DNA of 7,730 nt from an uncultured Prevotella sp. (GCA_900314365.1 OMVH01000199.1:1-7730); one strand, 5' to 3'. Shown: positions 1-7,348, counted from the first letter of the stretch. Made by a program: numbers and translations. Notes: a model not told the origin generated them from the letters alone.

Positions 1-362
1 ATTTAACGCCCATTTTTCCGTATCAAAAATCAAAGTTTTCCATTGCACACTCTCCTTGAAAGGAGTGCTCGCAACCATGAAAACAATCCAACATTATCAT
101 AGGGGGCAATTGTTTAGGACGGGTGGCAACGACAACTTCGGAGAGGAAGGGCAATAGCATAACACAGATAAGCGGAGCAAACATGAGGTATCGTAGAGGA
201 TGGCAAACAAATATCGGACCGCTGAAGTCGAGATATAGTGCTCTCGAGTTCACCTCCCTAACCACAGGACTTATCGGGTGCGCCCCATAGTTATACGACT
301 TATAATTCTTGCTTGCAAATGGGCATGAAAGTCGTCCAAGTACCTGGAAGCTCCCCAAAAGC
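1..362. other. No supported gene; stretch downstream of the 536-residue protein gene
   Basis: I see no convincing gene, RNA or clear terminator here. A minus-strand frame stays open from about 391 to 23, but its translation has no recognisable motif, overlaps the end of the real gene at 363, and contains only one hydrophobic stretch. A weak imperfect hairpin lies at about 48-67 and an AT-rich inverted repeat (TTATA, 5 bases, TATAA) at 291-305. Neither is followed by a convincing U-run on the minus strand, so the 3' end of the 536-residue protein's transcript cannot be placed. Confidence 0.5.
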
Positions 363-1973
363 CTACCTGACAAGGAATTTCCGGCCGTCAATGATTTGCA
401 GACCTCTATACGTTGCTGTCACACGCTGTCCTGCAACGTTATATCGAATCTGGTGACGGCGAAGAGCTTTGTACTGAGGCTGAACTATGCCGGACGGAAG
501 TCCAGTAACGTTTATTCCCCAAGCATTGCCAGCAGTAGTAGCGAAATAAGCTCTGAAAGCTTTAATGCTTCCTCCCTCAGTCAAAGTTTTCGTTTTATTG
601 TGTGCTGCCAGATAGACGGAACCAGCGTCAGGGCTCACTTTATTGAGCGTTCCCACGAAGTCGTATTGCTCCCCTTTCACCATTTCAGCTCCTGCTTCTG
701 CATCAGAGAGCGAAATACTGTCCAATTTGATGATGTCTTGATTATGGGCTGGCCATATAATATAAGGTATACGCGCGCGAATAGAAGCATCCGACCTGAG
801 CGAAAAGTTCAATATCTTCGCATCATCACCTTCGAAAGCAGCCACAAGCGTACCATCACCGAAAGTTTGGGCCACCTGCTCGGCAGTCATAGAGAAAGGC
901 AGAGTGAGTGTGTTCCACTGCCCGGCAGCAAAATTGCGATGCAACTCTACGCAGGCTAAAGGAAAATTGACATAGACATTCTCCACACTGTCGGCATAGA
1001 GAAAGAGAGGCGGCTGAATGGGATAGATGACGTAAAGGCCGTCCCTCTGAGCCGCAATGCCCCTCACCAACCCATCAGCCCCAACCGGCAGGATGCGTTC
1101 ATAGTTCTGTTGCACCACGCCAAAACGGTCGGAGAGTGAAATCTCTCTATCTGTAACATGTACCTCCACCAAATCGGAAAGACAGGTAGCGAGACTGTCA
1201 GCTGCGACTCTGCGCGCCTCCACTTTGTTCCCGCTAACCACCGAAAGTTGCTGCACACTTGTCCCCACAATCATGGGAAGACCGTCGGTAAAAGCATACT
1301 GCCCCTTCACTACACCATTGAGCACGTCGCCTTCTGAAAGCTTCAAAGCAGAGCGATGGAAGTCGATGGCCGCCGAGGCATCCCTGACAAACACGTCGTC
1401 ACCGCGGACACAAACCACCTTTGCATCATTCAACTTCAGAGTAGCAGGACCAAAGGTCTGACAAAAGCCTGCTATATCAACCGGTTTGCCCGAGACATCC
1501 TTGTCGGTATAGTCGACACAGAAGCGGACACAATAGACAGAATTAGTAAAAGCCTTGATTTGAATGACGAGAGTAGACTTGAAAGCCACAGTTTCCGCAC
1601 CGATATCAACGTCTCGGAAGTCGTCTCCCAATGTCGCTATAGAATAGTCGGCCACCAGACTATCTCCCACCCAAGCCTTAGCCACTCCTTGTCCTGCCTT
1701 AGCATTGGTCTTCAAGAGAAGTCGGATTCCCTTCAGCGAGAGGTTCGCTGGAAGCCCCTTTAGCGTAAGCGTCATCGTGGAGCCCGCCATCAGTTGGAAC
1801 TTGTTACGTGAATTGTCATTGTAGAAAGAAGCCGTAACACCGTCAGGTGCGCCCTCCAATCTTCCGGAAGAGGTCGACGACTGTATGAACTGTATGGTTC
1901 CGTCTGCAGCCAATACCGAGGCGGGACACAGCAAGCAAAATACTACAACAAGCAGTTTCCAGACTATCTTCAT
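363..1973 (-). CDS. Secreted multidomain protein of unknown function, OB-fold-like middle and WNTL-PF C-terminal module
   Basis: A 536-residue exported protein. Residues 1-22 are a signal peptide (basic MKIVWK, hydrophobic core, cleavage likely after VLA). Residues 25-155 look like a beta-sandwich ('GVTASFYNDNSRNKFQL', 'LTLKGLPANLSLKGIRLLLK'), a pattern I know from Prevotella and Bacteroides surface proteins. Residues about 168-290 ('VCVRGDDVFVRDASAAIDF', then 'GDVLNGVVKGQYAF.DGLPMIV') resemble the OB-like domains found in Bacteroidetes exported proteins. Residues 350-410 carry 'GQWNTLTLPFSM', 'TFGDGTLVAAF' and 'IPYIIWP', matching the same module in the 378-residue protein at 6026-7162. The tail 'YNVAGQRV...RGLQIIDGRKFLVR' resembles the end of type A sorting domains of the type IX system, but is short. 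The start is ATG at 1973: it directly precedes the signal peptide, and a promoter lies about 35 bases upstream. It is monocistronic as seen. No catalytic motif is visible, so function is unknown. Confidence 0.93.
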   Translation of the reverse strand: MKIVWKLLVVVFCLLCPASVLAADGTIQFIQSSTSSGRLEGAPDGVTASFYNDNSRNKFQLMAGSTMTLTLKGLPANLSLKGIRLLLKTNAKAGQGVAKAWVGDSLVADYSIATLGDDFRDVDIGAETVAFKSTLVIQIKAFTNSVYCVRFCVDYTDKDVSGKPVDIAGFCQTFGPATLKLNDAKVVCVRGDDVFVRDASAAIDFHRSALKLSEGDVLNGVVKGQYAFTDGLPMIVGTSVQQLSVVSGNKVEARRVAADSLATCLSDLVEVHVTDREISLSDRFGVVQQNYERILPVGADGLVRGIAAQRDGLYVIYPIQPPLFLYADSVENVYVNFPLACVELHRNFAAGQWNTLTLPFSMTAEQVAQTFGDGTLVAAFEGDDAKILNFSLRSDASIRARIPYIIWPAHNQDIIKLDSISLSDAEAGAEMVKGEQYDFVGTLNKVSPDAGSVYLAAHNKTKTLTEGGSIKAFRAYFATTAGNAWGINVTGLPSGIVQPQYKALRRHQIRYNVAGQRVTATYRGLQIIDGRKFLVR

Positions 1974-2008
1974 AGTTTAAGGCTCAGAGTCATTACATAA
2001 CATCAGGG

Positions 2009-2039
2009 CAAATATAGAACAAATCCAATAAAAAGACAA
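2009..2039 (-). promoter_or_regulatory. Predicted Bacteroidetes-type promoter of the 536-residue protein gene
   Basis: Read on the minus strand, TATATTTG (2016-2009) matches the Bacteroidetes -7 box TAnnTTTG, and a TTG (2039-2037) lies 20 bases upstream as the -33 element. Transcription would start near 2003, giving a leader of about 30 bases before the ATG at 1973. The leader has no Shine-Dalgarno sequence. This is motif matching only. Confidence 0.6.
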
Positions 2040-2108
2040 GCCAATCCGCAAAAGAATTACATCCCTACAAGAAAATAACGATGGCAAAGAAAATAAATCG
2101 TCCAAAAC

Positions 2109-2139
2109 TTGTAAGGTTGAGAAATTATCATTACTTTTG
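2109..2139 (+). promoter_or_regulatory. Predicted promoter of the tRNA-Val gene
   Basis: TACTTTTG (2132-2139) matches the Bacteroidetes -7 consensus TAnnTTTG. TTG at 2109-2111 lies 20 bases upstream, the same spacing as in the divergent promoter at 2009-2039. The expected start near 2146 lies about 10 bases before the mature tRNA 5' end, as is usual for a tRNA with a short 5' leader. Confidence 0.65.
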
Positions 2140-2156
2140 CACCCGGTTACAAACAA

Positions 2157-2231
2157 AGGGGCGTAGCCCAGCTGGTTTAGAGCGCTGCAGTCACATTGCA
2201 GAGGTCATCGGTTCGAACCCGATCGTCCCTA
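2157..2231 (+). tRNA. tRNA-Val (anticodon CAC)
   Basis: A 75-base cloverleaf. The acceptor stem AGGGGCG pairs with CGTCCCT (one G-T pair), with discriminator A at 2231 and no encoded CCA. The D loop is AGCTGGTTTA. The anticodon stem CTGCA/TGCAG is perfect and encloses GTCACAT, putting CAC at 2192-2194, which reads valine GUG codons. The variable loop is AGGTC, and the T arm is ATCGG-TTCGAAC-CCGAT. Discriminator A73 and anticodon positions A35 and C36 agree with valine identity. Two oddities: the D stem GCCC/GAGC has a C-A mismatch at positions 12-23, and loop position 32 is G where a pyrimidine is normal. The gene has its own promoter and terminator and lies between two minus-strand transcription units. 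Confidence 0.93.
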
Positions 2232-2233
2232 CG

Positions 2234-2270
2234 AAAGCAGAATAGGCAATAGTCTGTTCTGCTTTTTTTT
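2234..2270 (+). terminator. Intrinsic terminator of the tRNA-Val gene
   Basis: Starting 3 bases after the tRNA, AAAGCAGAA pairs with TTCTGCTTT (2234-2242 with 2257-2265). The inner pairs TAGG/GTCT, including G-T wobbles, leave a 6-base loop. The run of eight T (2263-2270) follows the stem directly. This is a classical Rho-independent terminator on the plus strand. Confidence 0.88.
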
Positions 2271-2295
2271 GATATATCCTTCAAGTCATCGTGTC

Positions 2296-2332
2296 AAATC
2301 AAAATACCGCCGGAAGCATCAGCCTCCGGCGG
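2296..2332 (-). terminator. Terminator of the beta-galactosidase operon
   Basis: On the minus strand, 40 bases after the GH2 stop codon, CCGCCGGA (2332-2325) pairs perfectly with TCCGGCGG (2314-2307) around a 10-base loop. The T-rich stretch TATTTTGATTTG follows. The stem is strong and GC-rich but the U-run is interrupted, so termination is likely rather than certain. It faces the tRNA terminator tail to tail. Confidence 0.78.
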
Positions 2333-2372
2333 CACCCTGTTAAAACTGTCCAAGCACGGCAAGTCACGGTCC

Positions 2373-5300
2373 CTACTGAGGTGTAAACCTCAGTGTATAT
2401 GTCAATGAGCCTGTGGTAGGACAAGCGTATTTGTCAAGAACGACATCTCCGCCGCAGGAGTTATTGCCCAGTCCACGCTGTGCCGCATCGAAATGTGCAT
2501 ATACTCCGTCGTGCCGCGTGAGGTCATACCAATGTTTGCCATCACTCCACATGGTGTCACCCTTTCCACAATAATCCATCTCATTGAAATGTGAAAGCGA
2601 GAAAGCCACATCGCCCTCTGTCATAACTCCCAGCTTCACATTGCCGGAAGCATTTGACAGAATGAGTTCACGCAGCTCCTGATGGTCGCCAAAGGTCTGC
2701 GGATGGATATTCTCGTCAATCATATCATCGACGGTAGTAACATAGCGACCGAGACGCGAACCCGACTTTCTGTCGACATAGTTGCTCCAAGGACCACGGG
2801 CATAATACTCCACACCCTCAAAGCCCTTGGCGAACTGCATAGCTAAACCCAGTCGACGCGTAGCGGAGACAGGTGCAAAAGTGACCTTCATGTCGACGAC
2901 AGCATCAGGATAGATGGTATAGTCGATGGCGTAATTGCACTGGCTGTTAGTACCCTTGACGGTCATCACCGCATTGCTGCCATTCTTTTGGAGTTGCGAA
3001 ACGACGGAGATGTTGCTTGTGGTTACGAAATCAGGTAAAGAACCGTTACGGTCGTTGTCGATGTCCCGCACGCTGTTGAAGTCAGGTCCCTCAGCTATGA
3101 GGTTGTTGCCAGCGTAGGACCACGCCGTAAGCTTTCCATTAGAGAACAAGAGGCTGAACTCCTTACCATCCTTAGTAGCTCCACTCACGCTATTATCCTT
3201 CACACTCAGGCTTCCCCCGTTAGCCGTATGTGCCGAAAGCTGAGCTGGACGGCTTTTAAGGGTGAACTGCGCATTAGCCACATCGTATCCTCTTGTACCC
3301 CAGCTGTTGGCAGTCTTCAGGCAAAGGCTCACATTGAGCAGGTACTCCGCCTCCCCTTTAATAAGGCTTTCCTTGTAAGGCACATTGACCGTAGCCGTAC
3401 TTCCGGGCTCCACAGAAGGCATCGCCACCCTACCCTCGCTGACCACACGTCCGTCGCGCAGCATTTGGTAGACCAGGTCATAGGCATTGAGATTGGTGAA
3501 GCTACTCTTGTTCTTCAAAGTGAGCTTTTTATCATTGAGTGCAGTGAAGGATACATTCTGATACACCTGCTTCACCTCCGTGAGCTTTGCCGTCCACACT
3601 CTGTCGGGAGTGATGACACCGTTGTCGAGGAAGTTACCCTGGAAGCCGTAGCCTACCCCGCTGGGAGAGTTGAAATCATACCCGGCCACCCAATTGTGGA
3701 AACCATTCTTTGTCTTTATTCCATTCACGAGGTCGGCAGGATTGTAGAGTGCCTGGTCCACCCAATCCCAGATACATGCTCCCGTGATACCGTTGCTGGC
3801 CTCGATGACATCCCAATATTCCTGGAGATTGCCCACGGCCTGTCCCATGGCATGCGCATATTCACAGATGAAGTAAGGCTTGCCGTTGTAGCCATTGCTG
3901 CGGCTGCGCACCACTTCCACTGCGGGATACATACTCGAGCTGAGGTCGGAATATTTCTCCCCATAATTAGCTCCCTCATAGTGCACCATCCGGCTGTCGA
4001 GCTGTTTGCATATGTCATAAGTCTGTGCAAAATTGGTTCCGGCTCCGCACTCGTTACCCAACGACCAGAAGATGACACTGGGATGATTGCGGTCGCGCTT
4101 CACCATCCTTGTAGTGCGATCGTTCATAGCGGTCTGGAAGCTTGCGTTGCTGGCCACCTCATGCTTGAAGTGACACTCCACGTCGGCCTCGTCCATGACG
4201 TAAAGCCCATAGGCATCGAACATGGCATACATCTTCGGCTGACGCGGATAGTGGCTTGTGCGCACCGTATTGACATTGGCCTGCTTCATCAGCGTCACGT
4301 CGCGCAACATCGTCTCTACGTCGATGGCCCGTCCATATTCGGGATGAGTGTCCTGCGTATTGACACCCTTGAAGAAGACCCGCTTATTGTTGATGTAGAC
4401 CAAATTGCCCACCTGTTTAATGGTGCGGAATCCATATTTCGTTGAGAACACCATTTCCTCCTTACCGTCAGATCCCTTCTGACTGACAATAACGGTATAG
4501 AGATAAGGGTTCTCAGCGCTCCAAGGCCTGAGGCCCGTAAGCGAAGCAAGCGTCACGTCGACCAACTCATTGGCATTGCCGTTGTACTTCGCTGAACCAC
4601 TGGCTACGGTTTTTCCTTCAGCATCAGCCAACGTCACATCGAGTGTCTTGGCCGAAGTGGCTTTCTCGGGATTATGAATAGTGAGAGCCACTTTCATACT
4701 GCCGGCCGTGGCCTCATCGTTCAGCGTGGATGTGATGTAATGGTCAGCCACATACACCTTCGGCTTTGCCACGAGATAAACATCACGGTGTATGCCACTG
4801 AGATGCCACATGTCCTGTCCTTCGAGATAGCTGCCATCACACCAGCGATATACTCGCACAGACAGTTGGTTATTGCCTTCGTTGAGAAGCGATGTGATGT
4901 CGAACTCAGAATCGGTATTGGCACTCTCCGTGAAGCCTGCATAATGTCCGTTCACCCATACCACAGCCGCACTGTAGAGGCCGTCGAAGTGAAGGAACAC
5001 GCGCTTACCGCCCCATCCCTGCGGCAGAGTGAAGGTGCGACGATAGAACCCAGTAGAGTTATTGTCGGTGACGCCATATTCCGTAAATCCCACGTTGGCC
5101 ACACCGAGCACGTCGCTCTTGAAGGGGTAGCCCACATTGGTATAGACAGGCTTGCCATAGTTGGCCATCTCCCAGGAAAGGGGCACCCGGATGGAGGACC
5201 AGCCGGAGTCGTCGTAGTCAGCAGCCTGGAATTCACTCTCCCCGGGGCCATCCGTTGTACCCGGCACATACTTGAATTTCCACTCACCATTGAGCAACAG

Positions 5301-6011
5301 ATAGTCGGCTTTCTGAGGTGTAAGCCACGGTTTGTCGTAGCAAGCATCGGCCTTCATGTTGGCAGTTGAGCTGTAGGGAATGTAGGTGGCATGGGCATCT
5401 TCCATGCGATCGCTCACCTTCTTCGGATTGCTTATCCAGCTCAGACTGAAGGTATTATCGTCAGCCGACTGAGACTTGTCGTCTGCTGCCACCTCTTGAT
5501 AGGTTGCCCAACTCCGGGTTTGGCCTTCTGTACTACCTACAGTGACCGACGAAAGCGAGAATAAACTGCCAAGGGTTGCTGATGTAACATAATTAACTCC
5601 ATTGACCACAAGGCCATCATCCGACAAGTCGATGGTTGCGGTACCCGTAAAATTGGCAATATCTTTACTGAAAAGTTTCTTTTCTTGCCCTAAATACTCT
5701 ATACGTAAAATCTTAGTACTCCTTGTGTAATAGAAGTGTAGATTATATCTGCCTGCGGTAGTCGGTTGCCATTTGTCAATCTCATTGCCCACCGATAGAA
5801 TGTTCTCCCAAGTGGTATTGTCCTTACAGGACGTAAGGTTGATGGTGGCAGTCAGTCTTTGTCGGCTGAAGTCGATGTCAATCTGCTGGAAGAACTTTCC
5901 ACCATTGGGTGTGTAATTACTCCACAGCACACTTTTGGCTGCGGAAGCATTCGCCCCGCACGCCAAGAGGAAGGCCACAAGGAGGAGAAAGCTTGTTACG
6001 TATCTGCTCAT
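2373..6011 (-). CDS. lacZ: Secreted glycoside hydrolase family 2 beta-galactosidase with extra N-terminal module
   Basis: A 1212-residue LacZ-type enzyme (E. coli LacZ is about 1024) that should hydrolyse terminal beta-D-galactosides. Residues 1-24 are a signal peptide, with either an imperfect lipobox (LLAC, Cys18) or a signal peptidase I site after ANA. Residues about 27-175 are an extra beta-rich module, possibly LamG-like. The GH2 sugar-binding domain (about 228-420) includes 'DGSYLEGQDMWHLSGIHRD' with Asp392. An Ig-like domain follows, then the TIM barrel (about 530-830): 'VRTSHYP' (Arg584, His587), 'DEADVECH' (metal ligands Glu612, His614), acid/base Glu654 in 'WSLGNECG', and nucleophile Glu717 in 'ICEYAHAMG'. 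The C-terminal LacZ small-chain-like domain runs from about 930 to 1212, with 'YYARGPWSNYVDR' and 'GLGNNSCGGD'. The E. coli His357 position is Gln553. ATG at 6011 fits the signal peptide and is 14 bases after the upstream gene. Exact substrate is not readable from sequence. Confidence 0.97.
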   Translation of the reverse strand: MSRYVTSFLLLVAFLLACGANASAAKSVLWSNYTPNGGKFFQQIDIDFSRQRLTATINLTSCKDNTTWENILSVGNEIDKWQPTTAGRYNLHFYYTRSTKILRIEYLGQEKKLFSKDIANFTGTATIDLSDDGLVVNGVNYVTSATLGSLFSLSSVTVGSTEGQTRSWATYQEVAADDKSQSADDNTFSLSWISNPKKVSDRMEDAHATYIPYSSTANMKADACYDKPWLTPQKADYLLLNGEWKFKYVPGTTDGPGESEFQAADYDDSGWSSIRVPLSWEMANYGKPVYTNVGYPFKSDVLGVANVGFTEYGVTDNNSTGFYRRTFTLPQGWGGKRVFLHFDGLYSAAVVWVNGHYAGFTESANTDSEFDITSLLNEGNNQLSVRVYRWCDGSYLEGQDMWHLSGIHRDVYLVAKPKVYVADHYITSTLNDEATAGSMKVALTIHNPEKATSAKTLDVTLADAEGKTVASGSAKYNGNANELVDVTLASLTGLRPWSAENPYLYTVIVSQKGSDGKEEMVFSTKYGFRTIKQVGNLVYINNKRVFFKGVNTQDTHPEYGRAIDVETMLRDVTLMKQANVNTVRTSHYPRQPKMYAMFDAYGLYVMDEADVECHFKHEVASNASFQTAMNDRTTRMVKRDRNHPSVIFWSLGNECGAGTNFAQTYDICKQLDSRMVHYEGANYGEKYSDLSSSMYPAVEVVRSRSNGYNGKPYFICEYAHAMGQAVGNLQEYWDVIEASNGITGACIWDWVDQALYNPADLVNGIKTKNGFHNWVAGYDFNSPSGVGYGFQGNFLDNGVITPDRVWTAKLTEVKQVYQNVSFTALNDKKLTLKNKSSFTNLNAYDLVYQMLRDGRVVSEGRVAMPSVEPGSTATVNVPYKESLIKGEAEYLLNVSLCLKTANSWGTRGYDVANAQFTLKSRPAQLSAHTANGGSLSVKDNSVSGATKDGKEFSLLFSNGKLTAWSYAGNNLIAEGPDFNSVRDIDNDRNGSLPDFVTTSNISVVSQLQKNGSNAVMTVKGTNSQCNYAIDYTIYPDAVVDMKVTFAPVSATRRLGLAMQFAKGFEGVEYYARGPWSNYVDRKSGSRLGRYVTTVDDMIDENIHPQTFGDHQELRELILSNASGNVKLGVMTEGDVAFSLSHFNEMDYCGKGDTMWSDGKHWYDLTRHDGVYAHFDAAQRGLGNNSCGGDVVLDKYACPTTGSLTYTLRFTPQ

Positions 6012-6025
6012 ATTGGAAATTGGTT

Positions 6026-7162
6026 TTACTTAATGATTTTCTTACCTTTTATAATATAGACACCATGCGGCAACGTCGTCATTTTGCTTGCTTGTCCGGC
6101 ATTGCCTCTGCGGTGACGCCCACTAAGGTCGTACACCTCAGGCACGCTCTCCACGCTGACATCCATGATGCCCGTGGTGCCATCAATCTGCCAGGACGTG
6201 AAATGTGCCAAAGCCTCAGTATCTTCTATCCAGCAGCGAAATCCCTTAGTAGTCATCGACTCGGGGAGATGGTAGACTTCATTCTTGCGGATGACATAGG
6301 ATTTCGCAGGAACCGGGGTTTTACAGAAACTTCCATGGAAGCGCGCGGTACCTCGGACCACCTCCTGTGGCGCTTCAGCAAAGGTGCCCACTCCAGTGAA
6401 CACATAGCGTCCATCAGTCGATTCCTTCGTGGGTCTCACGAGGTAAGGCTTTCCCTTCTCCACGGCATCAGTCAGCGAGAAAAAGAGCTGGGTGTCGTTG
6501 CTTCCACTGAGCGTGGCCAGCTGCACATCATCTCCGAACTGTTCCTTCAACTGACTGGCCGGGATATCGAAAGGCACACACAACGTATTCCAGCTGTTGA
6601 GCGTGAACGAACGCTTGAGCTTCACCGTCGCAGTATTAAGAATCACAGGCACGGTGTAGCTGTCAGCGGTCTCATCGAGAGTTACCTCTGCCACCGAGGC
6701 GTCGTTAGGACTTACGAAGCGCCAAAGAGCATCCGTGAACTCGTCATCAGGCTGTTGCATCATGGTACGCACGTCGCCAAAGGCTTCGCTGAAATAAAGA
6801 GGATGGAAGTCGGCCGATTCGGGCAAGCGCACGCTGAGCACGTAACCTTCCTCCATGCAGACAGCCGACCACTCGTGTCGGTTGTCCGTGCTCCCTACAG
6901 AGGGTATATCATAAAGCGAACTGCCGAGAAGTCCCTCAGCAGCCGTAAGAGTAAACGTAGCACCAGCGCCGTCAACCGTGAAGGCCAAAGGACGTCCGGA
7001 GAGTGCCAGCTTTGAATCATTCAAACAGAGAAAAGACTGCCGGCCCACATTCCATAGATAATAGATATTGCCGTTCTGAGGCTCACTGCCCTGAAAAGTA
7101 ATTTGAGCTGATACAGAAACCGAAATAACAAACAGCAGGAGGAGGAAGAGTATCTTCTTCAT
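6026..7162 (-). CDS. Secreted protein of unknown function, second gene of the beta-galactosidase operon
   Basis: A 378-residue exported protein. Residues 1-19 form a signal peptide (MKKILFLLLLFVISVSVSA, then Q). The N-terminal part, about residues 30-150, begins 'GNIYYLWNVGRQSFLCLND' and closes with 'DALWRFV'. This pattern recalls 'YYLYNVGTGKYL' domains of Bacteroidetes surface proteins, which are sometimes thought lectin-like; that link is inference. Residues 178-250 hold 'FTLNSWNTLCVPFDIPASQ', 'QFGDDVQLATL' and 'GKPYLVRP', the same module as in the 536-residue protein at 363-1973. The tail, residues 343-378, has 'VYDLSGRH' and 'LPHGVYIIKGKKIIK', resembling the end of type IX sorting domains. 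ATG at 7162 lies 3 bases after the preceding stop, suggesting translational coupling. Tight linkage to the GH2 gene suggests a role in the same glycan process, unproven. No catalytic motif is seen. Confidence 0.93.
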   Translation of the reverse strand: MKKILFLLLLFVISVSVSAQITFQGSEPQNGNIYYLWNVGRQSFLCLNDSKLALSGRPLAFTVDGAGATFTLTAAEGLLGSSLYDIPSVGSTDNRHEWSAVCMEEGYVLSVRLPESADFHPLYFSEAFGDVRTMMQQPDDEFTDALWRFVSPNDASVAEVTLDETADSYTVPVILNTATVKLKRSFTLNSWNTLCVPFDIPASQLKEQFGDDVQLATLSGSNDTQLFFSLTDAVEKGKPYLVRPTKESTDGRYVFTGVGTFAEAPQEVVRGTARFHGSFCKTPVPAKSYVIRKNEVYHLPESMTTKGFRCWIEDTEALAHFTSWQIDGTTGIMDVSVESVPEVYDLSGRHRRGNAGQASKMTTLPHGVYIIKGKKIIK

Positions 7163-7165
7163 GGG

Positions 7166-7348
7166 TCAGTCCCTGTCTTCGTTCCACAAATTATCATTCC
7201 ATCCCAAAGATTCCTTGGCATCAATTCCGTCAGGCATCATCTCCTTGGATGTAGCTTTATTACAAGTCAGCGAACCTGCCATGAGAGAGTTTTCGTCGGA
7301 AATGGCCTTGCATTTGCTATAAGGTGAAGTATAAGGTTGAAGTTTCAT
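7166..7348 (-). CDS. Small 60-residue protein with Trp-rich acidic tail, first gene of the operon
   Basis: A small protein I cannot assign to a named family. It begins MKLQPYTSPYSK, has 'ENSLMAGSLT' in the middle and ends 'GWNDNLWNEDRD'. This layout (basic, Pro/Tyr-containing start, a middle with 'LMAGS', and an acidic tail with W) matches short uncharacterised proteins I know from Prevotella and Bacteroides, often encoded just before secreted-protein genes. No signal peptide or membrane segment is visible. The start at 7348 is preferred because it gives this typical N-terminus. The frame stays open upstream to another ATG at 7480, which would add 44 residues, but that stretch is the hairpin-rich leader. 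The stop lies 3 bases before the next gene's ATG, so the pair is probably translationally coupled. Confidence 0.75.
   Translation of the reverse strand: MKLQPYTSPYSKCKAISDENSLMAGSLTCNKATSKEMMPDGIDAKESLGWNDNLWNEDRD

Noticed and set aside
23..391. Minus-strand frame of 122 codons downstream of the 536-residue protein gene
   Set aside because: It overlaps the real gene's end, has no recognisable family pattern or promoter, and its single hydrophobic patch is not enough to call a protein. A shorter version from 184 is equally unsupported.
2203..2231. tRNA 3' end as a phage or island attachment site
   Set aside because: Only an 8-base match (ATCGTCCC) recurs near 7657, with no integrase or mobile gene in the window, so it is probably chance.
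3228..4445. Long plus-strand open frame opposite the beta-galactosidase gene (405 codons), with similar ones at 4674-5369 and 309-959
   Set aside because: They lie antisense within strongly supported genes, show no domain or signal peptide, and are His/Arg/Ile-rich as expected of antisense frames.
5909..7015. Plus-strand open frame of 368 codons opposite the 378-residue protein gene
   Set aside because: It is antisense to a gene with a clear signal peptide and conserved motifs, crosses the operon junction, and has no recognisable protein features.
2373..7348. A complete polysaccharide utilization locus
   Set aside because: No SusC/SusD pair, sulfatase, hybrid two-component or ECF regulator is present in the window; only one GH2 enzyme with exported companions is seen.
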